Shown: positions 1 to 8,567 of the stretch, piece by piece
How the letters are laid out: the number at the start of each line of letters is the position of its first letter
How positions within the stretch are numbered: position 1 is the stretch's first letter
Assembly (NCBI RefSeq): GCF_023369555.1
Contig: NZ_JACJVC010000007.1
Location: 1-64,000, forward strand
DNA: 64,000 nucleotides
Direction of reading: 5' to 3'
From: Actinomyces sp. AC-20-1
GTDB taxonomy: Bacteria > Actinomycetota > Actinomycetes > Actinomycetales > Actinomycetaceae
Made by a program: the position numbers and the translations under genes
Notes under the pieces: model-generated
Told to the model about the DNA's origin: nothing
Seen by the model: the letters and a program-made list of their open reading frames with translations, nothing else
Database searches by the model: none

Positions 1-82
1 GGCCGGCGTCGTGCCTGGAGCCACCGCCGCCCGCCGCGCCCGCCTGCGCGCCCAGCAGGAGGCCGGCGGCACGCTCTTCTGA
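1..82 (+). CDS. C-terminal tail of an unidentified protein (partial)
   Basis: The window opens inside a reading frame that closes with TGA at 80-82 and ends ...AGGTLF. The 26 visible residues are rich in Ala and Arg and carry no recognisable motif. The frame is followed by a strong stem-loop at 193-242, as expected at the end of a transcription unit. Only codon bias and the following terminator support it, so identity is unknown and confidence low. Confidence 0.35.
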   Translation, partial: AGVVPGATAARRARLRAQQEAGGTLF

Positions 83-192
83 GCCCACACGTCCCTCGGC
101 GCCTGGGCAACCCCGAGCACCACGAAGGCCTGCGTGCCACGTGGGCCGCGCGGCCCCACCGACCGGGGACAGCCCCCCCCGGACCGGGGACA

Positions 193-242
193 GCACGAGC
201 GGCGCCGCCCGCCCCACCAGGGACGGACGGCGCCGCTCGTGC
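193..242. terminator. Bidirectional terminator between the first gene and ackA
   Basis: A perfect 15-bp GC-rich stem (193-207 pairing with 228-242) with a 20-nt loop lies between a plus-strand gene end and the minus-strand ackA end, so it can serve both. A direct repeat of gaccggggacagc (161-173 and 182-194) precedes it. There is no T-tract, which is usual in high-GC actinobacteria. Confidence 0.7.
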
Positions 243-267
243 ACCCGGCCCACGCGGGCCGGCCGGC

Positions 268-1452
268 TCAGATGAGGCTCAGCGCCTGGCGGGCGATGGC
301 CAGCTCCTCGTTCGTCGGCAGCACCGTCACCACGACGGAGGACTCCGGCGTCGAGATCGTCACCGGCTCCTCCGAGCGGCGCGCGTTGGCCTCGGCGTCG
401 ATCCTGACGCCGAGGTAGGCCAGGCGCTCGCACAGGGCCGCGCGCAGGCGCCCGTCGTTCTCGCCGATGCCGGCGGTGAAGGTGATGGCGTCCAGGCCTC
501 CCATGACCGCCGTGTAGGCGCCCACGTACTTGGTCAGGCGGTGCAGGTAGATGTTCATCGCGTCGATGGCGTCCTGGTTGCCCTCGTCCATCATGCGCGT
601 GACCTCGCGCATGTCCGACTCGCCGGTCAGGCCCTTCATGCCGGACTCGCGGTTGAACAGGTGGTCGATCTCGTCGACCGACAAGCCCGCCACGCGCACG
701 AGGTGGAAGACGGCTGCCGGGTCGATGTCCCCGGTGCGCCCGCCCATGACCAGGCCCTCCAGCGGCGTCAGGCCCATGGAGGTCTCCACCGCGTGGGCGC
801 CGACGACGGCGGACACGGAGGCGCCGTTGCCCAGGTGCAGGACGATCTGCTTGAGGTCGTCGCGCCCCAGGCGCTTGGAGATCTCCCCCGAGACGTACTG
901 GTGGCTCGTGCCGTGGGCGCCGTAGCGGCGGATGGAGTAGCGGTCCGCGACCTCGCGGTTGAGACCGTAGCGGGCGGCCTCCTCCGGCAGGTCCTGGAAG
1001 AAGGCGGTGTCGAAGACGGCGACCTGGGGGATGTCGCTCATGAGCTTGCGGGCCACCTCGATGCCCTTGAGGTGCGCCGGGTTGTGCAGCGGGCCGAGCG
1101 GCACCAGCTCCTCGATCGTGGCGACGACCTCGTCGGTGAGCAGGGCCGGGCCGTTGAAGAACTTGCCGCCCTGGACCACGCGGTGGCCCACGGCCACGAT
1201 GTTCGCCTCGGACAGGCGCGGCCCGTGCTCGTCGAAGAGGCGCAGGACCTCGGACAGGCCGAAGCCGTGGTCCGGCACCGGCTCCTCGACGACGTGCTTG
1301 GCGCCGTCGACCTTGTGGACGATCGCGCCCTGGACGTCGCCGATGCGCTCGACGAGGCCGGAGGCGAGCGCCGCACCGGAGTCGGGGTCGACCAGCTGGT
1401 ACTTGATGGAGGAGGAGCCGGAGTTGATGACGAGGACGGTGCGGGAGGTCAT
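268..1452 (-). CDS. ackA: Acetate kinase
   Basis: The enzyme transfers phosphate from acetyl phosphate to ADP, giving acetate and ATP in the cytosol, and is the last step of overflow acetate formation. The 394 residues match the family length (about 400). Visible signatures are the N-terminal nucleotide-fold motif VINSGSSSIKYQL, the central ETSMGLTPLEGLVMGGRTG substrate/phosphate region and the C-terminal GIGEN. It lies about 100 bp downstream of pta on the same strand, the classic pta-ackA order, with a stem-loop in the gap that may tune ackA relative to pta. It is probably fed by acetyl-CoA from the neighbouring inositol pathway. Confidence 0.97.
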   Translation of the reverse strand: MTSRTVLVINSGSSSIKYQLVDPDSGAALASGLVERIGDVQGAIVHKVDGAKHVVEEPVPDHGFGLSEVLRLFDEHGPRLSEANIVAVGHRVVQGGKFFNGPALLTDEVVATIEELVPLGPLHNPAHLKGIEVARKLMSDIPQVAVFDTAFFQDLPEEAARYGLNREVADRYSIRRYGAHGTSHQYVSGEISKRLGRDDLKQIVLHLGNGASVSAVVGAHAVETSMGLTPLEGLVMGGRTGDIDPAAVFHLVRVAGLSVDEIDHLFNRESGMKGLTGESDMREVTRMMDEGNQDAIDAMNIYLHRLTKYVGAYTAVMGGLDAITFTAGIGENDGRLRAALCERLAYLGVRIDAEANARRSEEPVTISTPESSVVVTVLPTNEELAIARQALSLI

Positions 1453-1512
1453 GAGGGTCTTTCTACGAGAGCGTCGGTCAGGGGAGGGGGAACGAGGGCA
1501 CCGGGGCAGGCG

Positions 1513-1548
1513 GCGGGGCGCCGTCGGACACGGCCGACGGCGCCCCGC
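1513..1548 (-). terminator. Stem-loop in the pta-ackA gap
   Basis: A perfect 15-bp stem (1513-1527 with 1534-1548) and 6-nt loop sit between the pta stop and the ackA start. Because both genes read leftwards, it would be partial termination or mRNA processing rather than a full stop. This role is inferred from position only. Confidence 0.5.
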
Positions 1549-1553
1549 GAGCC

Positions 1554-3608
1554 TCAGCCCTGGGCCTGGACGGCCGTGATGGCGACGGTGTTGACGATGT
1601 CCTCGACCAGCGCGCCGCGCGACAGGTCATTGACGGGCTTGTTGAGGCCCTGCAGGACCGGGCCGATGGCGACGGCGCCCGAGGAGCGCTGCACGGCCTT
1701 GTAGCCGATGTTGCCGCTGGACAGGTCCGGGAAGATGAAGACGTTCGCGCGCCCGGCCACGGCCGAGCCCGGGGCCTTCTTCGCGGCCACGGTCGGGTCG
1801 ATGGCGGCGTCGTACTGGATGGGGCCCTCGACGGCGAGCTCGGGGGCCTTGGCGCGCACGAGCTCGGTGGCCTGACGGACCTTGTCCACGTCCGCGCCCT
1901 TGCCGGAGTCGCCGGTGGAGAAGGACAGCATGGCCACGCGCGGCTCGACGCCGAACTGGCGGGCCGTCTGCGCCGAGGAGATCGCGATGTCTGCCAGCTC
2001 CTCCGCGGTGGGCTCGGGGTTGACGGCGCAGTCACCGTAGACGAGCACACGGTCCTCCAGCAGCATGAGGAAGACGGAGGAGACGATGGAGGTGCCTGGG
2101 CGGGTCTTGATGATCTGGAAGGAGGGCACGATCGTGTGGGCGGTGGTGTGGGCCGCGCCGGAGACCATGCCGTCGGCGTCGCCCATGTGGACCATCATCG
2201 TGCCGAAGTAGGACACGTCCTGGACCTTCTCGCGGGCCTGCTCCAGGGTCACGCCCTTCTTGGCGCGCAGGCGGGCGAACTCGGCGGCGTACTTGTCCAG
2301 CAGGTCGGGGTCGTCGGTGGCGACCACGCGCGCGGCGGACACGTCCAGGCCCAGCTCGGCGGCGCGGGCGCGCACGGTGGCCTCGTCACCCAGGAGGACG
2401 ACGTCGGAGATGCCACGGCGCAGGATCGCGTCGGTGGCGTGCAGGATGCGGTCGTCGTCGGGCTCGGGCAGGACGATGGTGCGGCGCTGGGACCGGGCGC
2501 GCTCGACGAGCTCGGCCTGGAACATGACGGGGGTGACCACCTCGCTGGGCTCGACCTCGAGGGCAGCCAGCAGCGCCTCGACGTCGGTCTCCTGCTCGAA
2601 GGTGGTGACGGCGACGTCGATCTTGCGCTGCGAGGCCTTGCCCAGGTCCCCAGTGACCGCGCCGGCCGCCTGGGCGGCCTCGAAGGTGTCCAACGGCGTC
2701 GTGATGACCGGCAGGGCCTGGTCCAGACCCTTCATGAGCGACAGGGCGTAAGGGGCCGGGGTGAAGCCGCCATTGAGGATGAGGGCGGCCAGGGCGGGGA
2801 AGCTCGCCGAGGCGTGGGCGGCCGCCAGGGAGACGACGACGGCGGATCGGTCCGCCGGGACGATGACGGCCTGGCCCTCGGCGAGGCGGTCCACGACGTG
2901 CGAGACGTCCATGGCACCGATGAGCACGCCCTCGGCCTCGCGGTCCATGAGCGCCTCGTCACCCAGGATGAGCGTGCCGCCCAGGGCGTCGGAGATCTCC
3001 CGCACGGTGGGGGCCGACAGCAGGGCCACCTCGGGCATCGTCGTCGAGGTCACCCCCGGGATCCCGGTGAGGGCGGCCGCGACGGCGCCGCGCGTGGCCG
3101 GCTCGCAGCGGTTGGCGACGACGGCGACCGTGCGCGCGTGGTGCTCGGTGACCTCGGCGATGGCCACCTCCACGGAGGAGCGCACGTCCTCCGGGCTCTG
3201 GGCGCCGGAGACGACGAGCATGACGGGCACGCCCATGTTGGCGGCCACGCGGGCGTTGAGGGCCAGCCGGGGGGTGCCCGCCGTGTCCTCGCCGTCGGAG
3301 CCGTCGATGACGACGACGTCGTGCTCGCGGGCGACGGCGCGGTAGGCGTCGACGATGCGCGACAGGGCCTCCTCCGGGTCGGCGTGGAACTCGTCCCAGG
3401 TGACGCCCACGGCCTGCGCGGCCGGCGTCGTGGAGCCGGCGCGGGCCAGCAGGAGGTCCAGGGAGGGGTCGCCGTACCGCGAGACGACGAAGGGCCGGAA
3501 GACACCGACCTTCGCGACGACCTTCGTCAGCGACGAGATGAGACCGAGAGTGATCGTGGACTTGCCGGTTCCGGCAGTGGGTGAGGCGATGTAGATGCTG
3601 CGCGCCAC
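1554..3608 (-). CDS. pta: Phosphate acetyltransferase
   Basis: It converts acetyl-CoA and phosphate to acetyl phosphate and CoA, supplying AckA. The start chosen is the GTG at 3608 (VARSIYIASPTAGTGKST): an AAAGGAAAG ribosome-binding site precedes it and the P-loop-like SPTAGTGKST follows at residues 8-17. The open frame continues about 120 codons upstream but that part has no family similarity. The resulting 684 residues fit the long Pta class: N-terminal BioD-like NTPase domain, middle DRTGG-type regulatory domain (about 210-330) and C-terminal PTA_PTB catalytic domain (about 360-684; FPDLSSGNIGYKAVQRSSGA near the end). It is followed by ackA. Confidence 0.95.
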   Translation of the reverse strand: MARSIYIASPTAGTGKSTITLGLISSLTKVVAKVGVFRPFVVSRYGDPSLDLLLARAGSTTPAAQAVGVTWDEFHADPEEALSRIVDAYRAVAREHDVVVIDGSDGEDTAGTPRLALNARVAANMGVPVMLVVSGAQSPEDVRSSVEVAIAEVTEHHARTVAVVANRCEPATRGAVAAALTGIPGVTSTTMPEVALLSAPTVREISDALGGTLILGDEALMDREAEGVLIGAMDVSHVVDRLAEGQAVIVPADRSAVVVSLAAAHASASFPALAALILNGGFTPAPYALSLMKGLDQALPVITTPLDTFEAAQAAGAVTGDLGKASQRKIDVAVTTFEQETDVEALLAALEVEPSEVVTPVMFQAELVERARSQRRTIVLPEPDDDRILHATDAILRRGISDVVLLGDEATVRARAAELGLDVSAARVVATDDPDLLDKYAAEFARLRAKKGVTLEQAREKVQDVSYFGTMMVHMGDADGMVSGAAHTTAHTIVPSFQIIKTRPGTSIVSSVFLMLLEDRVLVYGDCAVNPEPTAEELADIAISSAQTARQFGVEPRVAMLSFSTGDSGKGADVDKVRQATELVRAKAPELAVEGPIQYDAAIDPTVAAKKAPGSAVAGRANVFIFPDLSSGNIGYKAVQRSSGAVAIGPVLQGLNKPVNDLSRGALVEDIVNTVAITAVQAQG

Positions 3609-3864
3609 GTTGAGCTTTCCTTTGCGGTTCCTCGTTGTCGAGCAGGGCGGCCTGGTCGGGTCGTCGCTCCACGGCGATTCTGCCTTGAAACGGGCCCCGT
3701 ATGCGACCAAAGGCCCGCATGGGGGCCGGAGGGTGCGTGTGGGGACGCGCACAGAGGTGCGCGCAGAGGCGCGCGCTGCGCTTGCCGACCTGGGATAGCG
3801 TGCGACCACGTGCCCGGGCGCCGGCAGCCGCCCGGGGACCGGCAGCCGGCACGAGGGAGGGAAC

Positions 3865-4881
3865 ATGGGGCAGATGGTGACGCAGGCGGACGTGGCGCGC
3901 GCGGCCGGCGTCTCCCGGGGCCTGGTCTCCCTGGCGCTCAACGGCTCGCCCAGTGTGGCCTCCTCCACACGGGAGCGGATCCTCGCGACCGCGGAGCAGC
4001 TCGGCTACCGCCCCAACGCGACGGCCGCCTCCCTGGCCTCGGGGCGCTCGGGACTCATCGGCCTGCTCCTGCCGGACCTGCGCAACCCCTTCTTCGACTT
4101 CGTCGCCCACGCGCTGCAGGAGGCCGTCGCCCAGCGGGGCATGACGCTGCTGGTGACCGTCGGCGCCGGGGCCCGGGCCTCGCGCCGCCCGGTGGACGCC
4201 CTGCTGGCGCTGCGGGTCGAGGGCCTGGTCCTGGTCTCCCCCGCCCTGTCGGACGAGGAGCTGCGGGGGCTGGGCGAGGCCTGCCCGGTCTGCCTCATCG
4301 GGCGCTGCGGCCCGGGCGGGCGCGTGGACACCATCCGCCTGGACGAGAGGGCCGCCGCGGAGGCCGTCATCTCCCACCTGGTGCGGGCCGGCGCCGGGCG
4401 CCTGGTGTACGTGTGCCCGGACCCCGAGGAGGACCCCAACGCCACCGAGCGGGGCCAGGCGCTCGCGGCCGCCGCCCGGCAGCGGGGGCTGCGGCTGGAC
4501 ACGGTGGTGGACGACGTCTCGGGCGTGCCCGGCCTGCGCGAGCAGCTGGTGCTCGCCGGCGCACCGGGTGTCGTGGCCCACAACGACATCGTCGCCCTGG
4601 ACGCGCTCAGCGTCATCCGCTCCAGCGGTCGGGGCGGGCCCTCGGGCGTCGCGCCCCTCGTGTCCTACGACGACACCTACCTGGCCAGCCGTGAGGAGTT
4701 CTCGCTCACGAGCGTGGAGCAGCCGGTCGGGACGATGGCCCGCGACGCGGTGCGCTTCGTGTGCGAGCGCTCGGGCCGTGAGGGCGACGGTGAGGTCGGA
4801 GGGGCCCGCAACGTCACGGTGGCGCCGGTGCTGGCGGTGCGGCGATCCTCCTCGCCCGGGGCGGGCCCGTCCGGGGCCTGA
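3865..4881 (+). CDS. LacI-family transcriptional regulator
   Basis: A 338-residue one-component regulator of sugar or polyol genes. The N-terminal LacI helix-turn-helix is clear (TQADVARAAGVSRGLVSLAL, about residues 6-25), then the hinge helix region and a periplasmic-binding-protein-like effector domain (GLLLPDLRNPFFDFV onward). A ribosome-binding site (gagggagg) precedes the ATG. It is divergent from pta with 256 bp between and convergent with the sugar isomerase at 4993. Its HTH closely resembles that of the LacI protein at 31130 (both GVSRGLVSLAL), so the two may read related operators. Target and effector cannot be told from sequence. Confidence 0.9.
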   Translation: MGQMVTQADVARAAGVSRGLVSLALNGSPSVASSTRERILATAEQLGYRPNATAASLASGRSGLIGLLLPDLRNPFFDFVAHALQEAVAQRGMTLLVTVGAGARASRRPVDALLALRVEGLVLVSPALSDEELRGLGEACPVCLIGRCGPGGRVDTIRLDERAAAEAVISHLVRAGAGRLVYVCPDPEEDPNATERGQALAAAARQRGLRLDTVVDDVSGVPGLREQLVLAGAPGVVAHNDIVALDALSVIRSSGRGGPSGVAPLVSYDDTYLASREEFSLTSVEQPVGTMARDAVRFVCERSGREGDGEVGGARNVTVAPVLAVRRSSSPGAGPSGA

Positions 4882-4910
4882 GACGGCCCCGGCGCCGCCC
4901 TGAGAGCCCG

Positions 4911-4954
4911 GCGGTGCCCTGAGACCGCTCATGGGGGCGTTCTCAGGGCACCGC
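4911..4954. terminator. Terminator between convergent LacI and isomerase genes
   Basis: A perfect 14-bp stem (4911-4924 with 4941-4954) with a 16-nt loop separates two convergent genes; it is likely bidirectional. Confidence 0.7.
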
Positions 4955-4992
4955 GCGGTGCCGGCCCCGGCGTCCGGCCGGGGCGCGGCGCT

Positions 4993-5991
4993 TCACAGCG
5001 CGGCGGCCGCCGCGAGCAGGTTGGTGGCGGAGATGGTCAGGCCCTCGACGTTGCCGTACTCGGCGTCCTCGTGCTCGATGTTGACGTTCATGTCGGGGTC
5101 GGCCTGCTGGATCGCCGCGAGGAACTCGGTCCAGTAGGCGGTGTCGTGCCCCAGGCCGAAGGCGACGAAGCGCCAGGCGGGGTCCTGGGGCCAGGCGTTG
5201 CACCAGTAGCCGTAGGCCACCGGGACCTTGCCCTCGGCCTCGGCCGGGACGTGGCCGAAGTCGGTGTCGAGCACGCCGCGGTAGGCGACGCCCGGGAAGA
5301 TCTTCGTGTCCTTGGCGTGGACGTGGCCGATGAGGCCCCCCAGGCGCTTGGTGGCGGCGATGGGGTCCATCTGCTGCCAGAACAGGTGGGACGGGTCCAT
5401 GTTGACGCGGATGTTGGTCGCGCCGGTCTCCTCCACGAGGCGCTCGAAGGAGGGGATGTTGAAGACGAGGTTGCGCGGGTGCAGCTCGAGGCAGACCTTG
5501 ACGTCGTTGTCGCGGGCGAGGGCGTCGACCTCCTTGAAGAAGGGCACGACGACGCTCCACTGGTAGTCGAGGATCTCCATGTCGATGCCGTTCCAGGGGT
5601 TGACGACCCAGGTGGGGTACTTCGCCGTCGGGTCCGTGCCGGGCGTGCCGGACATCGTGACGATCTCCTTGACGCCGAGCAGGCCGGCCAGCTCGATGGC
5701 CTTGCGGATGTCCTCGGCGTGCTTGAGGCCCTCGTGGGGCAGCGGGGAGGTCGGGTTGCCGGAGGTGTTGAGGCCGGACAGGACCATGCCCTTGTCCTGG
5801 AAGACGCCCAGGTAGTCCTCGCGGGCGGTGGCGGAGGCGAGCAGGGAGTCGACGGGGCAGTGGGGCGAGGGGATGAAGCCGCCGACGTTGACCTCGGCCC
5901 CGGTCAGGCCCGCGGACTTGAGGGTGTCGAGGGCCTGGGGCAGGGTCTGGTCGCCGAGGCAGGCGGTGTAGGCGCCGTAGGTGAGTGCCAT
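4993..5991 (-). CDS. Sugar phosphate isomerase/epimerase (AP endonuclease 2-type TIM barrel)
   Basis: A 332-residue xylose-isomerase-like TIM-barrel protein of the family that includes IolE, IolH and IolI. Conserved barrel and metal-ligand strands are visible: CLELHPRNLVFN (about 162-173), RVNMDPSHLFWQ (about 191-202), GHVHAKDTKIF (about 214-224) and NIEHEDAEYG (about 306-315), giving Glu/Asp/His/Glu ligands. It lies 43 bp downstream of the Gfo/Idh/MocA dehydrogenase and shares its promoter, so dehydrogenase and isomerase probably act in sequence on one polyol or keto-inositol. The exact substrate is not readable. Confidence 0.85.
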   Translation of the reverse strand: MALTYGAYTACLGDQTLPQALDTLKSAGLTGAEVNVGGFIPSPHCPVDSLLASATAREDYLGVFQDKGMVLSGLNTSGNPTSPLPHEGLKHAEDIRKAIELAGLLGVKEIVTMSGTPGTDPTAKYPTWVVNPWNGIDMEILDYQWSVVVPFFKEVDALARDNDVKVCLELHPRNLVFNIPSFERLVEETGATNIRVNMDPSHLFWQQMDPIAATKRLGGLIGHVHAKDTKIFPGVAYRGVLDTDFGHVPAEAEGKVPVAYGYWCNAWPQDPAWRFVAFGLGHDTAYWTEFLAAIQQADPDMNVNIEHEDAEYGNVEGLTISATNLLAAAAAL

Positions 5992-6034
5992 GGTGTTCTC
6001 CTGTGGTTGTGATGGGTGAGGTGGGGGTGGTGGG

Positions 6035-7240
6035 TCAGAAGGTGGACACGTCCACGGTGGCGCCGCCGTTGGCGGCGGACTCGGCGACGGCGGCGGCGAT
6101 GCGCATCTCGCGGTAGCCGTCGGCGAAGGTCGCGCAGCGGGGCAGGGCCTCGGCCTCGCTCACGCCGGCGACCTGCTGGAGGAAGGCGTGGGCCTGGTAG
6201 GTGAACTGCTCGATCTGGGTGGCGCCGACGCCGCCGAAGGCCATGGAGGACCCGCGCTCGAAGTAGGGGAAGGTCGGGTTGACGAGGACCTGGCGGGGGC
6301 CGGCCAGGCCGGCGGGGGCGCTGGCGTCGTCGACGAGGATCTCGCCGGTGCGGGCAAGGTCCCAGTAGGCGCGGCCGCGTGAGCCGTGGATGTCGATCAT
6401 CATGGCGTTGGGCATGTTCCACGCGATGCGGGAGGCGGAGAAGGAGCCGATGGCCCCGTTGGCGAAGTGGCCGGTGAAGGCGGCGACGTCGTCGTTGGTG
6501 ACCTCGGCCATCTCGGCGTCGGCGACGTCGAGGGCGGTGCCGCGGGTGACGTGGCCGGCGGCGACGGGGCGCTGGGTGATGAGGGTGGCCAGGGCGCCGC
6601 CGGAGACGGAGACGAGAGGCCCGCAGATCGTCTCGGCGGTGTCGATGAGGTGGGAGCCGACGTCGCCCAGGGCGCCGGAGCCCATGGGGCCCGAGTAGCG
6701 CCAGGCCATCGGCGTGCTCGGGTCGCAGCCGTAGTCGCACCAGTAGCGGGCGTTGATGTGGCTGACATCGCCCAGGTGGCCGGTCTCGACGAGCTTCTTG
6801 ATCTCGGCGACGGCGGCGTTGCGGCGGTAGGTGAAGCCGGTGGAGGTGACGACGCCGGGGCTGGCGGCCTCGGCCTCGGCCATGGCCCTGGCGTTCTCGA
6901 GGGTGTCGGCCAGGGGCTTCTCGCACAGGACGTGCTTGCCGGCGCGGATCATGGCCTCGGCGATCTCGCGGTGCAGGGCGTTGCCGACGACGATGGAGAC
7001 GATGTCGATGCTCGGGTCGTCGGCGATGTCGCGCCAGTCGGTGACGGCCCTCTCGTAGCCGTAGCGCTCGGCGGCGTCGGTGGCGAAGGGCTCGTAGGCG
7101 TCGGTGATGGCGGCCAGGCGGACCTTGGGCAGGCCGAGGTCGAAGACGGTGCCGACCTGACGCCAGGCGTTGGCGTGGGTGGTGCCGGCCATGCCGGCGC
7201 CGATGACGGCGACTGCCAGGGGTGCGGGGGTGGTGCTCAT
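6035..7240 (-). CDS. Gfo/Idh/MocA-family NAD(P)-dependent sugar or inositol dehydrogenase
   Basis: A 401-residue oxidoreductase. Start at ATG 7240 (MSTTPAPLAVAVIGAGMAG); the longer open frame upstream is not family-like. The N-terminal Rossmann motif is GAGMAGTTHA, the catalytic-lysine motif is CEKPLADT (about 113-120), and the C-terminal domain carries LGDVGSHLIDTAE, where Asp/His are the usual catalytic partners. It is the first gene of a two-gene unit with the isomerase at 4993 and divergent from the LacI gene at 7445. A perfect LacI-type palindrome lies in the shared upstream region. It is one of four paralogous dehydrogenases here; substrate likely an inositol isomer or related polyol (inference). 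Confidence 0.88.
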   Translation of the reverse strand: MSTTPAPLAVAVIGAGMAGTTHANAWRQVGTVFDLGLPKVRLAAITDAYEPFATDAAERYGYERAVTDWRDIADDPSIDIVSIVVGNALHREIAEAMIRAGKHVLCEKPLADTLENARAMAEAEAASPGVVTSTGFTYRRNAAVAEIKKLVETGHLGDVSHINARYWCDYGCDPSTPMAWRYSGPMGSGALGDVGSHLIDTAETICGPLVSVSGGALATLITQRPVAAGHVTRGTALDVADAEMAEVTNDDVAAFTGHFANGAIGSFSASRIAWNMPNAMMIDIHGSRGRAYWDLARTGEILVDDASAPAGLAGPRQVLVNPTFPYFERGSSMAFGGVGATQIEQFTYQAHAFLQQVAGVSEAEALPRCATFADGYREMRIAAAVAESAANGGATVDVSTF

Positions 7241-7278
7241 GGTGGTGTGCTGTCCTGTCCTCGTTGACGTGGATGGCA

Positions 7279-7308
7279 TTGGATTAACGCGCGTTAATCG
7301 CGTATGAG
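7279..7308 (+). promoter_or_regulatory. LacI-type operator ATTAACGCGCGTTAAT inside a candidate promoter
   Basis: A perfect 16-bp palindrome (7283-7298) sits between the divergent dehydrogenase and LacI genes. On the plus strand it fills the spacer between TTGGAT (7279-7284) and TATGAG (7303-7308), so it would autorepress the LacI gene as well as shield the leftward promoter. The same sequence recurs at 25303, 25348 and 30916. Operator identity is inference from symmetry, position and recurrence. Confidence 0.75.
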
Positions 7309-7444
7309 AAGTCTCTCCCCGCCTTCGGCGCATGTCAAGACGTGACGTGCACGATCCTGCCCTCCTCCCGCCGTGTGGGCGCGGCCCCGGTGGACGTGAG
7401 ACGATGCGCCCGCGCCGGCCCTCGCCTGCGCACGAGGACCGAGT

Positions 7445-8500
7445 GTGCGGAGGACGGCGACGGTGGGCTCCCAGGGGCGTGTGACGATCTCGACCGTGGC
7501 GCGCCGCGCCGGCCGCTCCATCTCGACGGTCTCCGCCGCCCTCAACGGCGGCCCCGGCGTCTCCGAGGCCACTCGCGGCGAGATCCTCGCCATCGCCCAC
7601 GAGCTCGGCTACGTCGCCGACCCCGCCGCACGCCTCCTGCGCGCCCGGCGCACCGGGGTCATCGGGGTCAGCTACATGCCCGGCCAGGCCTTCCAGGTCG
7701 CCCTCGTGGACGGCCTCTACGCCGCCGCGGCCCGCCACTCGCACACCCTCAGCCTCGCGGCCGCCACCCCCCGCCACGGGGAGCGCCAGGGCGTCGAGGA
7801 GCTGGTGCGCGGGCGCTGCGAGGGCATCGTCGTCGTCGACTCGCGCATCGGCGTCACCGAGCTCACCCAGGCCTCCGGCGGCCTGCCACTGCTGGCCCTG
7901 TGCCGTGAGTCCCGGGCCCCCGGCGTGGACATCGTGCGCTCGGACGACGCCCACGGCGTCACCGCGCTCGTCGACCACCTGGTGTCGGGGGGCCGCAGCG
8001 ACCTGGTCTACGTCGACGGCGCCGACGCCCCCTCCTCGGACATCCGCGTCGCCGCCTTCCGCCGCGCGGCGGCCGGGCCGGGCGCGGCCGGGCGGGTCGT
8101 GCCCGGCGGCGACGACGAGGCCGCCGGCGTCGCCGCCGTGGAGGGACTGGCCCGGGCCGGGGACCTGCCACAGGCCCTGCTGTGCTTCAACGACCACGTG
8201 GCCATCGGGGCCGTGCTCGAGCTGCGCAGGCGGGGCCTGCGCGTGCCCGAGGACGTCGCCGTCGCGGGCTTCGACGGCATCGCGCTCGCCGGGCTCAGCG
8301 CCCTCGACCTCACCACCGTGCGCCAGGAGGTCGACGTCATCACCGAGCTGGCCGTGCGCCACCTGGCCGGCCGCCTGGCCTGCGGCACCGGGGCCCCCGT
8401 CACCGGGCTGCCGCCGGGCGTGCGCCGCGAGGAGCGCGCCGGCGGCGCCTCGGCCTTCATCGTCCTGCCCCGCCTGGTCGTGCGCGGCTCGACCGCCTGA
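7445..8500 (+). CDS. LacI-family transcriptional regulator (likely reader of TTAACGCGCGTTAA)
   Basis: A 351-residue regulator starting with GTG; a second in-frame GTG six codons later is equally possible. The HTH is VTISTVARRAGRSISTVSAALNGG (about residues 13-36), then hinge and effector-binding domain (GVIGVSYMPGQAFQVALVDGL ... DVAVAGFDGIAL). It is divergent from the 7240-4993 dehydrogenase-isomerase unit with a perfect palindrome in between. LacI regulators usually bind in their own upstream region, so this protein is the best candidate for the motif shared with the porter at 25228 and the operon at 30845. The effector is unknown. Confidence 0.9.
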   Translation: MRRTATVGSQGRVTISTVARRAGRSISTVSAALNGGPGVSEATRGEILAIAHELGYVADPAARLLRARRTGVIGVSYMPGQAFQVALVDGLYAAAARHSHTLSLAAATPRHGERQGVEELVRGRCEGIVVVDSRIGVTELTQASGGLPLLALCRESRAPGVDIVRSDDAHGVTALVDHLVSGGRSDLVYVDGADAPSSDIRVAAFRRAAAGPGAAGRVVPGGDDEAAGVAAVEGLARAGDLPQALLCFNDHVAIGAVLELRRRGLRVPEDVAVAGFDGIALAGLSALDLTTVRQEVDVITELAVRHLAGRLACGTGAPVTGLPPGVRREERAGGASAFIVLPRLVVRGSTA

Positions 8501-8507
8501 CCCGCCA

Positions 8508-8553
8508 CGCGGGCCGCGGCCGGCCCCCGTGGGGAAGCCAGCCGCGGCCCGCG
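8508..8553. terminator. Terminator between convergent LacI and dehydrogenase genes
   Basis: A perfect 13-bp GC stem (8508-8520 with 8541-8553) and a 20-nt loop lie between genes that converge. Confidence 0.65.
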
Positions 8554-8567
8554 CGGCGTGAGCGACG

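Noticed and set aside
2136-3584. Long open frames antisense to pta, iol and GH3 genes (up to about 1000 codons)
   Set aside because: They are Arg/Gly/Ala/Pro-rich or Val/Asp/Gly-repetitive, lack motifs, ribosome-binding sites and normal codon bias, and mirror real genes; they are by-products of high GC content.
3690-3700. ACGGGCCCCGT palindrome in the pta-LacI gap as operator
   Set aside because: Such GC palindromes are expected by chance at this base composition, and no second copy or promoter overlap was seen.
3609-3968. N-terminal extension of Pta by about 120 residues
   Set aside because: The extension has no family similarity, and a ribosome-binding site with GTG at 3608 precedes the family N-terminus.
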